Assembly: GCA_937942405.1 (NCBI GenBank)
Contig: CALDEN010000055.1
Location: forward strand, 1-19,700
Length of the DNA stretch: 19,700 nucleotides
Direction: 5' to 3'
DNA from: an uncultured Saprospiraceae bacterium
GTDB lineage: Bacteria > Bacteroidota > Bacteroidia > Chitinophagales > Saprospiraceae
A program made the translations under genes and the position numbers. The notes below the pieces were generated by a model. That model was not told the origin of the DNA and made no database searches. It saw nothing but the letters and a program-made list of their open reading frames with translations. Each line of letters begins with the position of its first letter. The first letter of the stretch is position 1. This document shows positions 10,201 to 15,017 of this stretch, piece after piece.

Positions 10201-12781
10201 CCTTAGATCCATTATCATCTACAAGATCGTCTGTCTCACTATCAACCACTCCACCATTATCGTTATTAGGGTCCATATCTGCCACTGAATCTACATCTTG
10301 CAATGCAACTCCAGCTGGGTCATACGCACCTGCCACCTCGGCATAATTTATGAGATCATCACTTTCTGAATTTACTTGAAGTTTTATGACTATTTGTCTA
10401 GTCTCACCTACTTGTAAGTTTAAAATTTCTGTCATCGCTATCCCATTTGAATAGGTCCAGTTAGGATTAGAGCTGCTAACAAAATCAAAACCAGCCGGAA
10501 TATGATCAGCTACTTCTACTTTAGCAGCAGCTAACTCACCTTGATTCATAACCGTTATTCTAAATGTTACTTCATCTCCTATTTTAGCGATAGAGCTAGA
10601 AACTACCTCTTTATACAATGCCAAGTCAAATTCTAAATCATCCACTCTACAAATACCAATATCGAAACCATGATTTCCACCAGGATTTAATTCTTGTGTA
10701 ATATGTATTCCATTTTGTCCATCAATTGCAGAGCATATATTTTGAAACTTTATCGCATCAGAATCATTATTTTCTGCATTGGTTCCCATTCCTGTGTTAG
10801 ATGCACATATTAAATACTCTTTTCCGTCGATGGTATAATACATGGAAGCAATATCATAGTTTGCATCATCCAAAACGATGTAATATTCTTCTCCAAATTT
10901 CAGAGGATCTAAGGTGCCATCTTGATCATAGTCTACATTGGTCTGATTAAACAAGTAGTTTCCGTTTAAATCTGTCGTAGTCGTTGCGATCTTATTACAC
11001 CCCTCTGTGTATAGATGTAGAGTGATTCCACTCAATGGTAATTCTCCAGCATCTTGGATACCGTTAGAATTTAAATCATTCCAAACAAAATTTCCAATTT
11101 CTAATTCTTGAGGTGGACATAAAGAGCTTATGTCTCCAAAACCAGTTGCTTTTCCCAAGTTCAACTGATAATCACTGGTATACAATTCTTTAAAATCTAC
11201 TTTAGTCCCATCAGTCGTATTGTATCTATGTAATCCTCCTGAGTAGGAATTAAAATGTGGATCATAAGTAGTACTGATTACCTGATTTGTTCCAGGAAGA
11301 ACATATATACTTCCCAGAGCTGTTTCTGGATGATATGTAGGGCCTGATGGCCAGAAATCAAAACCGAAAAACTCTCCACCTCCTGGGCCTTCTGTATTTC
11401 CCACACCGCTACCACTGAGTGATCCTGCTGTTCCATTATCTTCCAATGTCCAAACTCCATTGTCATTCCAAGCCATAAGCAAATCTGGAAATTGATGGTC
11501 TAGTCTTCCATTATTACTACAGTATCTGTGCCCTACTCTATCTGATAATGACAATAGCATATTACCATCATCTGTAAAATCGAGATCTGTCAACCAGTGC
11601 ATAGTATTAAAACTATTTGCTGGTGCATCATACCAGTGACCCTTATTATAACTAGAACTAAATATCAATGTAAAGATGGTAGAGTTCGGATCGAACTCAT
11701 ACACATGCATACTCGTATTGCTAGAATTTAATGAGCTTTCTGCTGTACACGTCACTCCTACATAGTATTTTCCATTATAACTATTTAATGCAAATGCTCT
11801 TGCATCTCCATCAGAACAACCTGGATCAGGAATAGCGTATTCTATTGTATTAGAAGGATTAGCACCCGTAGTAGGCACTTTTACCAGTGTATTGTTATAA
11901 ATATTTACAACATAAAGGTTCAAACCGTCATCAGATACGGCCAGGCCTCCTAGTCCTTTCTTACCGACTTGTGCTCCGTAATTACAATCATTAACATCTG
12001 TTACTGTAAGCTGACCTACATCTACACCTAGTGTAGTTAGATTAGCAAATAAGCTAGTCGTAGGATTGTTTCCAGTCGTTGTTTGGAAGATCGCACCTAA
12101 GCCATGAGGAGTCAATGCTGAGTACTGCTTTACAAAAGATGCTGAGTATATTAAATTTTTAGTTAGAGAATAATCCAATCCCCAGACGGAACCCGTTTCT
12201 GATTTATCCGCATATTTTTTAACCGAACTAGTATTTGTAAAATTATGATCGAGTCCTATAATAGTCGCAACTTGTCCATTTACACCGTAATCATCTTGTA
12301 CAAAACACGTCAATACAATTTCTGGATTTTGACCACAGTCACCTGAAGCTTCTAATATTCCATAGTTAATATCACATGATGGTGATGCTGCAAACTGAAT
12401 ACTAGATCCACTATTTGAGATTTGATAGGCATCTAGCGTATTACCGATGCTCTGAAACTCTAATCTATATGATATACCATCATTAAGACCTGAAATTTGG
12501 TAAGAACCGTTTGTATTTGAAGTAGCTTGGCCTGCGAGGGCATTTGCATCATCATAACATAGGACTAAAACTCCTCCTATGCCATTCTCCGAACTGTCAA
12601 AAAGACCATTTATCGAAGATTCCTGATACACATTTCCTGCAATCGTTCCGCTAGAGGCATTGCACTGTGCACTGAGTATGTTTAGAGACATTACTAATAA
12701 TGCCAAAACACATGAAATTCGTAGAATGTAGTTTCCCAAATTACATATCGCACCCTGAGGTGTAAGTGTAAGTTTTCTCAT
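1025..12781 (-). CDS. Giant modular T9SS surface protein (SdrD_B, DUF11, HYR, dockerin)
   Basis: A 3918-residue predicted cell-surface or secreted protein. Residues 1-38 form a signal peptide with a long n-region (cut near LSAQ-C). Next come an SdrD B-like domain (about 45-140), a propeller-like region (about 145-555), a second SdrD B-like domain (about 560-700, NFVWNDLNSNGIQD), DUF11 repeats 1-3 each with an Asp-rich linker (about 713-1192), a Cys-containing module and an Ig/PKD-like stretch (about 1200-1470), a long HYR-type block (about 1475-2248), DUF11 repeats 4-5 (about 2249-2570), Ig-like modules including a 250-residue tandem duplication (2645-3144), more HYR-like modules (to about 3510), a carboxypeptidase-regulatory-like domain, a dockerin-like pair (about 3572-3630), and a T9SS type A sorting domain (about 3832-3918). 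The start has AGGA five bases before the ATG. The role, probably adhesion or matrix, is inferred; no catalytic domain was recognised. The frame is intact over 11.7 kb. Confidence 0.93.
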   Translation of the reverse strand: MRKLTLTPQGAICNLGNYILRISCVLALLVMSLNILSAQCNASSGTIAGNVYQESSINGLFDSSENGIGGVLVLCYDDANALAGQATSNTNGSYQISGLNDGISYRLEFQSIGNTLDAYQISNSGSSIQFAASPSCDINYGILEASGDCGQNPEIVLTCFVQDDYGVNGQVATIIGLDHNFTNTSSVKKYADKSETGSVWGLDYSLTKNLIYSASFVKQYSALTPHGLGAIFQTTTGNNPTTSLFANLTTLGVDVGQLTVTDVNDCNYGAQVGKKGLGGLAVSDDGLNLYVVNIYNNTLVKVPTTGANPSNTIEYAIPDPGCSDGDARAFALNSYNGKYYVGVTCTAESSLNSSNTSMHVYEFDPNSTIFTLIFSSSYNKGHWYDAPANSFNTMHWLTDLDFTDDGNMLLSLSDRVGHRYCSNNGRLDHQFPDLLMAWNDNGVWTLEDNGTAGSLSGSGVGNTEGPGGGEFFGFDFWPSGPTYHPETALGSIYVLPGTNQVISTTYDPHFNSYSGGLHRYNTTDGTKVDFKELYTSDYQLNLGKATGFGDISSLCPPQELEIGNFVWNDLNSNGIQDAGELPLSGITLHLYTEGCNKIATTTTDLNGNYLFNQTNVDYDQDGTLDPLKFGEEYYIVLDDANYDIASMYYTIDGKEYLICASNTGMGTNAENNDSDAIKFQNICSAIDGQNGIHITQELNPGGNHGFDIGICRVDDLEFDLALYKEVVSSSIAKIGDEVTFRITVMNQGELAAAKVEVADHIPAGFDFVSSSNPNWTYSNGIAMTEILNLQVGETRQIVIKLQVNSESDDLINYAEVAGAYDPAGVALQDVDSVADMDPNNDNGGVVDSETDDLVDDNGSKDEDDHDPAMVYVFDLALRKTIVDPQDIYFAGDVIEFKITVFNQGNTEATDVEVVDYLPTGINFDATLNPDWADVNGVITYDVPANIAVGQSVSFPFYAEIPSGLPSGRLVNEAEVSQGYPLGFPGGLDYDSTSDNNADNDAGGEVGDLTDNLTTDHGIMDEDDHDPAAFFVDKFDLALIKETDVLAVSRGQLVTYTITVFNQGSVAANNIGIVDYIPEFMELVDSDWTLEADPSGDKAKMNLVLPNGLAPGESYELTIDLKVDDNAPAIRLVNGAEIFYTENMDGVDFSDQDVDSTPDDIKGNDLGGIPFAPDSDDVVNAPASMDEDDEDPAAVIVVVAEIVTSCTCLNNSTSSSAGQFQDEITVTGPSGQNWYIQNVIGMSDYCTISNAVPSNASGPSGFILEEVTQLSNNMSVYYMKGVHVDGQGYTIQLTNGEGNFQNLTNAGCSYSTPDISGSVSVCADAVVEYSTTAVAGTTFTWSLNGTAIGTGETVEVDFAGLAGTQILTLEPAGTSCLEAASLSVEIGNVNGVMACVGSVNISLGSDCTATVTPAMLMTSTPTPGAAYGIMLTDATGNAIVGNTLDASHLGQQIMAKVIDGCSGNSCWSTIIVEDKTAPEIFCQDIEITCNDMLFYTGPLASDNCDGDVEVVLVFEEIKALDCNENYIKEIKRQYRAEDSSGNQSPICDQTILVKRISLDHIDTDGDGDLESPVTFPPTFSMQGGNPLTCGSYATDDNGYPAPSVTGIPTLGGEDLYPIAHFYCNLSSGYVDETVSDNACVTKILRTWTVAEWWCAGGEMETYTQLIEVVDNQDPVITCPADFTVSTSGFACSANVNIPVPTATDVCSPSDIRLTMSYADGFVDNFNGSTVSLIAGVHQITYAAYDACGNSSTCQINVEVKDETNPIAICDQNTTVGLNETGQAIVYASVFDDGSFDECHLDKMEVLRMDAPACGSALVYSDNVVFCCQDVGNTVQVLFRVTDLAGNENTCMVNVEVQDKFAPTISCPTPMTIDCGTQYDITDMSSLNAQFGEATATDACQVSISSTAVANVNQCGVGTITRTFTASDANGSTQCTQVITISNPQPFVFADITWPLDYSTNANCIGDDFAPENLPSANGYPVVSEDQCDLIGITYQDQTFLVEPDNNSCFKILRRWSIIDWCQYDGASVGIWNYDQTLEISNNVAPTIDNGCDAISVCTYDPTCSNGFVDLVLTASDDCTPTDMLRWTYEIDLNTDGTVDVMNSGIGGMIDLSNDYPLGTHSLIWVVEDRCGNTVACTKSFTIINCKPPTAYCIDGVAISLQGMDLDGDGVIDAEMAELCVENVDNGSYHSCGYPVNLSFSADTTDNCIVFDCSDVGLNIVELWVTDINGHTSFCQATIDVQDTNDSNICDKFDLALINVLNTYDAANQMATFDLTICNQGNSAVTELEVTGYIPAGYSLNDPAWTLQANGDAVMSSVVGLGGLPAGGIAPGACHTKQITFSVNPGEELDEYKFYAEVTGGLNTNGQTAAQDCDSTPGSNTVVENTVMPGDPDDDNLDGGGPGAGEDEDDHDPAQIPLYDLALVKTTVTNPIYAVGDLIEFNINVENQGNTTASNIVVVDYIPCGFTFDAADNTSWTYDASTRIAETGLSGSLAPSGMTDVSIFLTLSDIESNCSGENYINFAEIASFTDPSGNTVPDVDSNPDNNNGNDGNVSNDVTDNSNGDEDDHDPEEICPSISLQNITTYCSNQTDVLSASPAGGIWQGQGITDAQTGAFDASLVTGGNTTITYVLTDGTCEVSSEITVIDPPAVTLTTPDPVCMNNDSNMPTTIDFSTLSSTSDGFWLDLDGAGISFASLVVDFADVPVGMYTFSFTTNTAVSPCVDVTETIEITVIDCNCPGFTASITSSNGASVCPGGSTDLTAVVTIANPAYSWSTGQTSSTITVSPSMSTDYFVTITDMDNAPCSEIRMITIDVNSLPICSADSNGPLCVGDALTLTESGGQANTWSWVGPNGFTSNVQNPSIASVTGANAGVYTVTIVDVNGCESVCATMLEVIEPPVLVLTTPPSVCSANDTGMATTLDFSSLSNISQGSWSDTDGTGVDLTNLSSVDFSAVAPGTYTFTFTTSNAVSPCANVSDTIEVTVIDCNCPGFTLAIASSETDEFCIGVTTVLSTTVSISNPSYSWSTGETTSSISVMPAVSTLYTVTVTDLDDLPCQEVQQIQITVNPLPICMASSNMPECPGDQINLFENGGSAVSWAWSGPNGFASPLQNPVITQTSLDNEGTYTVSILDANGCSSSCSVEFVFDDVTAPVLINCPDDMTISCDEVPDNLNTLGVASGIDNCDGNLPAVQLTTMNINSCSTGTIVRTFVVTDNSGNSSQCTQVITVNNVGEVLTLSDITLEPDTIFTESCNNLDPDFLGIEPVINGGNVACYNLSIDFEDSPMLDFPACQDTTTRTWTIVDSCQLNGDGMTGIFMLDQVIVVSDTTAPVITVVDSLFFDCVPADSLFVNLTAIVTDGCSATVTNNSAVGNGMEDASGFYFEGITEVIFTATDLCGNVAMDTTIIEVIPDTTAPEIKCQKPIFNITDDFTVEVNIYTSTIIEFIADDCTDSMDVVCFYVDSLEATTGNPADTVMVFDCMDVGSITPVFMLCMDEAGNTTTCKSDLQILDPNGFCNIISANVEGSITTDLNKGVENAEVRLVNAEMPMEYTSLDGLYAFENMPLGGNYQVVPYKNDDPLNGVTTLDLVLIQKHLLGQRYFEDAYDHIAADIDMSGSISSIDLIHLRKLILGVYTEFPDNTSWRMIDADFEFAENVDPLDLQLPESYNIDQLNNNMVVDFVGVKVGDVNGSVVAATTVPEAINRDLKSLKFFYQDRIVNKGDEVIVALNANADYAIEGFQMSIEHKGLSLEGVTSDMISVDASNIASIDAEVTNLSWNTMTGSPVELSDLLNLRFVATEDVVLSEVLKIADGAMSSEMYEAGSLDVISIELGNGADMTFDVSQNEPNPWSAETIINVDVAQSSKCEVSIHDMMGKLIVKIEKDLAAGSNQIIIDDKAMNRKGIFLYTVRVNNDQITKQMIRI
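1895..2068 (-). other. Dockerin type I-like calcium-loop pair
   Basis: Two F-hand-like segments about 32 residues apart: NDDPLNGVTTLDLVLIQKHL followed by LG, and ADIDMSGSISSIDLIHLRKL followed by ILG. The second matches the D-x-D-x-S-G-x-I-x-x-x-D loop of dockerins well; the first has a less regular loop. The pair follows a carboxypeptidase-regulatory-like beta domain. Some 60 residues after the pair comes VGDVNGSV and a beta-rich region that leads into the sorting domain. In Bacteroidota such pairs are common just before T9SS domains, and a cohesin partner is usually unknown. Calcium binding is an inference from the loop residues. Confidence 0.75.
3350..4849 (-). repeat. Two-copy in-frame tandem duplication, period 750 nt
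   Basis: Two consecutive 250-residue units in the giant protein. Unit A (4849-4100) begins PPAVTLTTPDPVC and unit B (4099-3350) begins PPVLVLTTPPSVC. The same landmarks recur in the same order: TTxDFSxLS, TYTFxFTTxxAVSPC, ETIEITVIDCNCPGF or DTIEVTVIDCNCPGF, YSWSTGxT, LPIC, WxGPNGF and VxIxDxNGC. The period is exactly 750 nt between equivalent PP codons. Divergence at many positions shows the duplication is old. Each unit probably holds three Ig/PKD-like domains. Confidence 0.9.
5076..6036 (-). repeat. DUF11 repeats 4 and 5 with acidic linkers
   Basis: Two units of about 160 residues, each opening with FDLALINV or YDLALVKT, then NQGN, a V-x-x-Y-I-P-x-G-[YF] strand, and an Asp/Asn-rich linker ending E-D-E-D-D-H-D-P or D-E-D-D-H-D-P. 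DUF11 domains (conserved repeat domain) have a beta-sandwich fold in surface proteins. The Asp-rich linkers (such as DVDSNPDNNNGNDGNVSND) look like calcium-binding segments. Repeat 4 is more diverged: its LTICNQGN lacks the usual FxITVxNQG form. Confidence 0.85.
6040..8370 (-). repeat. HYR-type repeat block
   Basis: About 775 residues of HYR-like units, marked by [DT]-x-[TFQ]-x-P-x-I-x-C boundaries (DKTAPEIFCQ, DNQDPVITCP, DETNPIAICD, DKFAPTISCP) and D-x-x-G-N ends (DSSGNQSP, DACGNSSTC, DLAGNENTC). A second module with the signature K-I-L-R-x-W-x-[IV]-x-x-W-[CW] is interleaved at about 8073-7763 and 6941-6650. HYR domains are Ig-like adhesion modules. Cysteines are frequent, suggesting disulfides in the mature extracellular protein. 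Confidence 0.82.
9203..10645 (-). repeat. DUF11 repeats 1-3 with acidic linkers
   Basis: Three units of about 155-160 residues opening FDLALYKE, FDLALRKT and FDLALIKE, each with the core F-x-I-T-V-x-N-Q-G or Y-T-I-T-V-F-N-Q-G and then V-x-D-[HY]-[IL]-P. Each ends in a long Asp-rich linker closing D-E-D-D-H-D-P-A or D-E-D-D-E-D-P-A. The DNA coding for these closers is also alike (ggatcatgatcatcttcat or close variants at about 10181, 9706 and 9211 here, and 5549 and 5078 in the second array). Confidence 0.88.
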
Positions 12782-12784
12782 TTT

Positions 12785-12796
12785 TCCTATTATAGG
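12785..12796 (-). promoter_or_regulatory. Shine-Dalgarno inside a small palindrome
   Basis: On the minus strand the leader reads CCTATAATAGGAAAAATG. The AGGA lies five bases before the ATG of the giant gene and its AGG forms one arm of the palindrome CCTAT-A-ATAGG. It supports the start at 12781. A five-base-pair stem could slightly mask the ribosome site, but it is weak. Confidence 0.5.
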
Positions 12797-12817
12797 ATTA
12801 TTATAAAATTATGGGCA

Positions 12818-12835
12818 TCACATAAGACCATGTGA
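12818..12835. repeat. Leader inverted repeat, 6-bp arms
   Basis: The arms tcacat (12818-12823) and atgtga (12830-12835) are exact reverse complements around aagacc. The repeat lies between the predicted promoter and the ATG of the giant gene, so it would form a leader hairpin or a CRP-like half-site pair. No regulator can be assigned. Confidence 0.4.
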
Positions 12836-12882
12836 CACTAATTTTACTGTTTGGGTGGGTGATAGTTTTACCTATACAAGGA

Positions 12883-12890
12883 CAAATATA
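12883..12890 (-). promoter_or_regulatory. Predicted Bacteroidota -7 box (TATATTTG)
   Basis: The minus strand reads TATATTTG, a full match to the TAnnTTTG consensus of the Bacteroidota housekeeping sigma factor. It lies about 100 bases before the giant gene's ATG, giving a leader of about 95 bases. A clear TTG -33 element at the usual 19-base spacing is not present, so the call is moderate. Confidence 0.5.
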
Positions 12891-12913
12891 TAAATAATCT
12901 TAATATGAAATAA

Positions 12914-12939
12914 ACATATTGAAAAAAAATTTAATATGT
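12914..12939. repeat. A/T-rich inverted repeat, 7-bp arms
   Basis: The arms acatatt (12914-12920) and aatatgt (12933-12939) are exact reverse complements around an A-rich loop. It lies between the end of the SulP gene at 12960 and the -7 box of the giant gene. It might be a weak terminator for the transporter or part of the upstream promoter region. There is no GC clamp, so a terminator role is doubtful. Confidence 0.3.
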
Positions 12940-12959
12940 AATCGAAAGACTCATAGCAC

Positions 12960-14663
12960 TTACTCTATGTTTACCTGACTAGAGTACCTAGAGCTGAGTC
13001 TAGAGTCATAAGCTTTACCGTCGTTATCATTTAGAGATAATGCATGAGCTATATTGAGATGAAAATTATCGCTGCCGACGATTGTATATATATCATTGAG
13101 TCTAAATAAATCTCTAATGGGACCACTTACATTGGTAAATTGAAATACAATATTCCGCTTTTGACAATGCTGTATGAGCTCTGTCAATCTTTCCATGGAC
13201 GTACCATCGATGCTTTGTATGGACCCGATATGTAGGATAAATCGAGTGATTGATTCTTCTTTACCCAGCTCCTCGACCATAGAATCATAAAAATGATCCA
13301 TATTTCCGAAAAATAAATCTTGATCATATCGGACAATAAGGATACCATCTAATTTTTGAGCCTCTGGAAATCTTTTTCTATTACGGAATGAATTAGTGCC
13401 CTTGAGCCTTCCGAGTACCGCATAATGTGGTGAAGACATTTTATGAATAACTAAAAATAGCGACAAACCTATACCAATGAGAATTCCTTTAATTATTCCA
13501 AAAATCAATGTAAATAAAAAAGTCAGTAAACACACCCAGAACTCTCTCCGATCCAGTCTCCATAGTTTTTTTATATAATCCCATTTTACTAAACCATAGA
13601 CGGAGCTAATGATAATCGCCCCAAGAATGGGATATGGCAAATAGTAAAAGATCTTACCAAAAAACAAAAGTGTCAAACAAATGATAATCGCAACTATAAA
13701 ACTAGAAACTCCTGATGCTACTTTATTTTCAGCATTTATGGCTGATCTAGAAAAACTAGACGAACTAGGCATCGTCAAAAAGAAACTCCCTACTACCTTG
13801 GCAATACCTAAGGCAACGAGCTCTCTGTTTGCATTAACTTTAGCGTCCTGGTACTCTTCAAAAGACTTGGCAATAGAAAAGGAACTGATAAAACAGATTA
13901 ATGAAATCACAAATGCCGAAGGCAATAAATCCTTAATGAGCCATGGATCTACAAAATCATACTTCAAATAGGGTAATCCAGATGGAAGCTCTCCGATAAT
14001 GGGTACCCCTTTAATATGTAAGTCAAAAACCAACACGACTATTATCCCGAGAACCGCTGCTACTAATGCACCCGGAATATTCTTTTTCCAGTGTTTAAAG
14101 GAAATAATCATCATTATTCCTGCAATCCCTAAGCTGAGAGAAAAGGTGTTGGCAATCGGAATGGTTTTCATGGCATCTATAAAAATGCTTATAAAATTGG
14201 ACGACCTAGGGACTTTGACTGAAGTCAAATTAGAAAACTGACTAAATATAATAATAATGGCTGCTGCCGAAACAAAGCCATTTAAAACGGGTTTTGCCAA
14301 GAAATTAGATAATGACCCCAACTTAAACAAAGCAAAAAGAAGCTGGAATAATCCAGATAATAATGCCAATAAAAGGACAACCTTTAAATATAATTCTGTA
14401 CCGGGCTCTGCATAGCCTGATGCTGCCGATAGAACCAATAGAGCGATGATCGCCACGGGACCGACCGATAAAAACATCGACGTCCCTATAAATGGATAGA
14501 TAATCAAGGGAATGATCGATCCATATAATCCATAGATAGGATCTAATCCTGCTAGAAATGCATAGGCCAGACTTTGAGGGATCAAGACCACTGCGATGAC
14601 TAGTGCGGTCAGTAAGTCTGTTTTAAAACCTCGAAAAGAATACGTTTTATCTGGAAATATCAC
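12960..14663 (-). CDS. SulP/SLC26 family anion transporter with STAS domain
   Basis: An inner-membrane SulP transporter, 567 residues from the GTG at 14663. It shows the family opening DLLTALVIAVVLIPQSLAYA, then AGLDPIYGLYGSIIP, GTSMFLSVGPVA, and the later NRELVALGIA and SFSRSAINAEN. After roughly 10-14 hydrophobic segments comes a STAS domain (about residues 438-548, with IQSIDGTSMERL). Known members carry sulfate, bicarbonate or other anions; the substrate cannot be read here, though the VLIPQSLAYA pattern is like sulfate-permease types. The start is uncertain: no in-frame ATG exists until well into the membrane domain. TTG codons at 14744 and 14708 would add 27 or 15 residues. GTG is preferred because it puts about 30 residues before the conserved PQ, as in relatives, and leaves room for divergent promoters. 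Confidence 0.87.
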   Translation of the reverse strand: MIFPDKTYSFRGFKTDLLTALVIAVVLIPQSLAYAFLAGLDPIYGLYGSIIPLIIYPFIGTSMFLSVGPVAIIALLVLSAASGYAEPGTELYLKVVLLLALLSGLFQLLFALFKLGSLSNFLAKPVLNGFVSAAAIIIIFSQFSNLTSVKVPRSSNFISIFIDAMKTIPIANTFSLSLGIAGIMMIISFKHWKKNIPGALVAAVLGIIVVLVFDLHIKGVPIIGELPSGLPYLKYDFVDPWLIKDLLPSAFVISLICFISSFSIAKSFEEYQDAKVNANRELVALGIAKVVGSFFLTMPSSSSFSRSAINAENKVASGVSSFIVAIIICLTLLFFGKIFYYLPYPILGAIIISSVYGLVKWDYIKKLWRLDRREFWVCLLTFLFTLIFGIIKGILIGIGLSLFLVIHKMSSPHYAVLGRLKGTNSFRNRKRFPEAQKLDGILIVRYDQDLFFGNMDHFYDSMVEELGKEESITRFILHIGSIQSIDGTSMERLTELIQHCQKRNIVFQFTNVSGPIRDLFRLNDIYTIVGSDNFHLNIAHALSLNDNDGKAYDSRLSSRYSSQVNIE

Positions 14664-14725
14664 TTCTGCAAAAATACATTTCCTCCAAAGCTTTAGATAT
14701 AAAAACAAGGATAGCTTGAAATAAT

Positions 14726-14733
14726 TACTTTTG
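14726..14733 (+). promoter_or_regulatory. Possible -7 box (TACTTTTG) for small membrane protein
   Basis: TACTTTTG matches TAnnTTTG and lies 20 bases before the ATG at 14753, which would give a leader of about 13 bases. No TTG is found at the expected -33 spacing; the nearest upstream TTG (14716) is too close. It supports the plus-strand gene only weakly. Confidence 0.3.
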
Positions 14734-14752
14734 TATAAAAGCAAAAAATAAT

Positions 14753-14956
14753 ATGCAAGGAGGAATAGGCTTTATTTTATTAGGAGGATTATTTGTAGGA
14801 TCACTGCTCAAAGCACTATGGAATATGTTTACAAAAGACTGGGACCAAGAAGAGTTTTCGGCAATATCTATTTTAAATCTTCTTAAGATCCCTCTTATCT
14901 CGCTCATCCTCTTAGTACTATTCATTATATATCTACTTCCCCATCTGGACCAATAG
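14753..14956 (+). CDS. Small putative membrane protein, 67 residues
   Basis: The protein starts MQGGIGFILLGGLFVGSLLK, a Gly-rich hydrophobic helix, continues through a short polar loop (FTKDWDQEEFSA), and ends with a second long hydrophobic helix (about residues 41-63, NLLKIPLISLILLVLFIIYL). Two membrane segments in a hairpin are the simplest reading. I do not recognise the family. The plus-strand reading is preferred over an overlapping minus-strand frame at 14725-14925 because only the plus frame gives a coherent membrane pattern, has a nearby -7 box and ends just before a palindromic terminator. It sits between two SulP transporter genes, divergent from one and convergent with the other, so a link to anion transport is possible but not shown. 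No clear ribosome site is seen. Confidence 0.55.
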   Translation: MQGGIGFILLGGLFVGSLLKALWNMFTKDWDQEEFSAISILNLLKIPLISLILLVLFIIYLLPHLDQ

Positions 14957-14990
14957 ATTGAATACTAACAAACTCCTCCTTTTTAGTTTC

Positions 14991-15010
14991 TTTTTGGCTT
15001 AAGCCAAAAA
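14991..15010. terminator. Bidirectional palindromic terminator
   Basis: tttttggcttaagccaaaaa is a perfect 20-base palindrome that folds into an 8-bp stem with a ttaa loop, ending in a T-run on both strands. It lies between the convergent ends of the small membrane gene (14956) and the second SulP gene (15018). The GC part of the stem is short, so efficiency may be modest. Confidence 0.7.
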
Positions 15011-15017
15011 ACATGAA

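Noticed and set aside
1025..12781. Possibility that the giant frame is two or more fused genes or an assembly artefact
   Set aside because: The single frame has one signal peptide, one T9SS domain and coherent module order with no internal start or stop signals, so one gene is the better reading.
13681..14241. Plus-strand frames of 96 and 80 residues inside the first SulP gene
   Set aside because: They are antisense to well-conserved transmembrane coding sequence and have no signs of a gene start.
14725..14925. Minus-strand frame of 66 residues
   Set aside because: It overlaps the plus-strand 67-residue frame, shows no membrane or domain pattern, and would crowd the start of the SulP gene.
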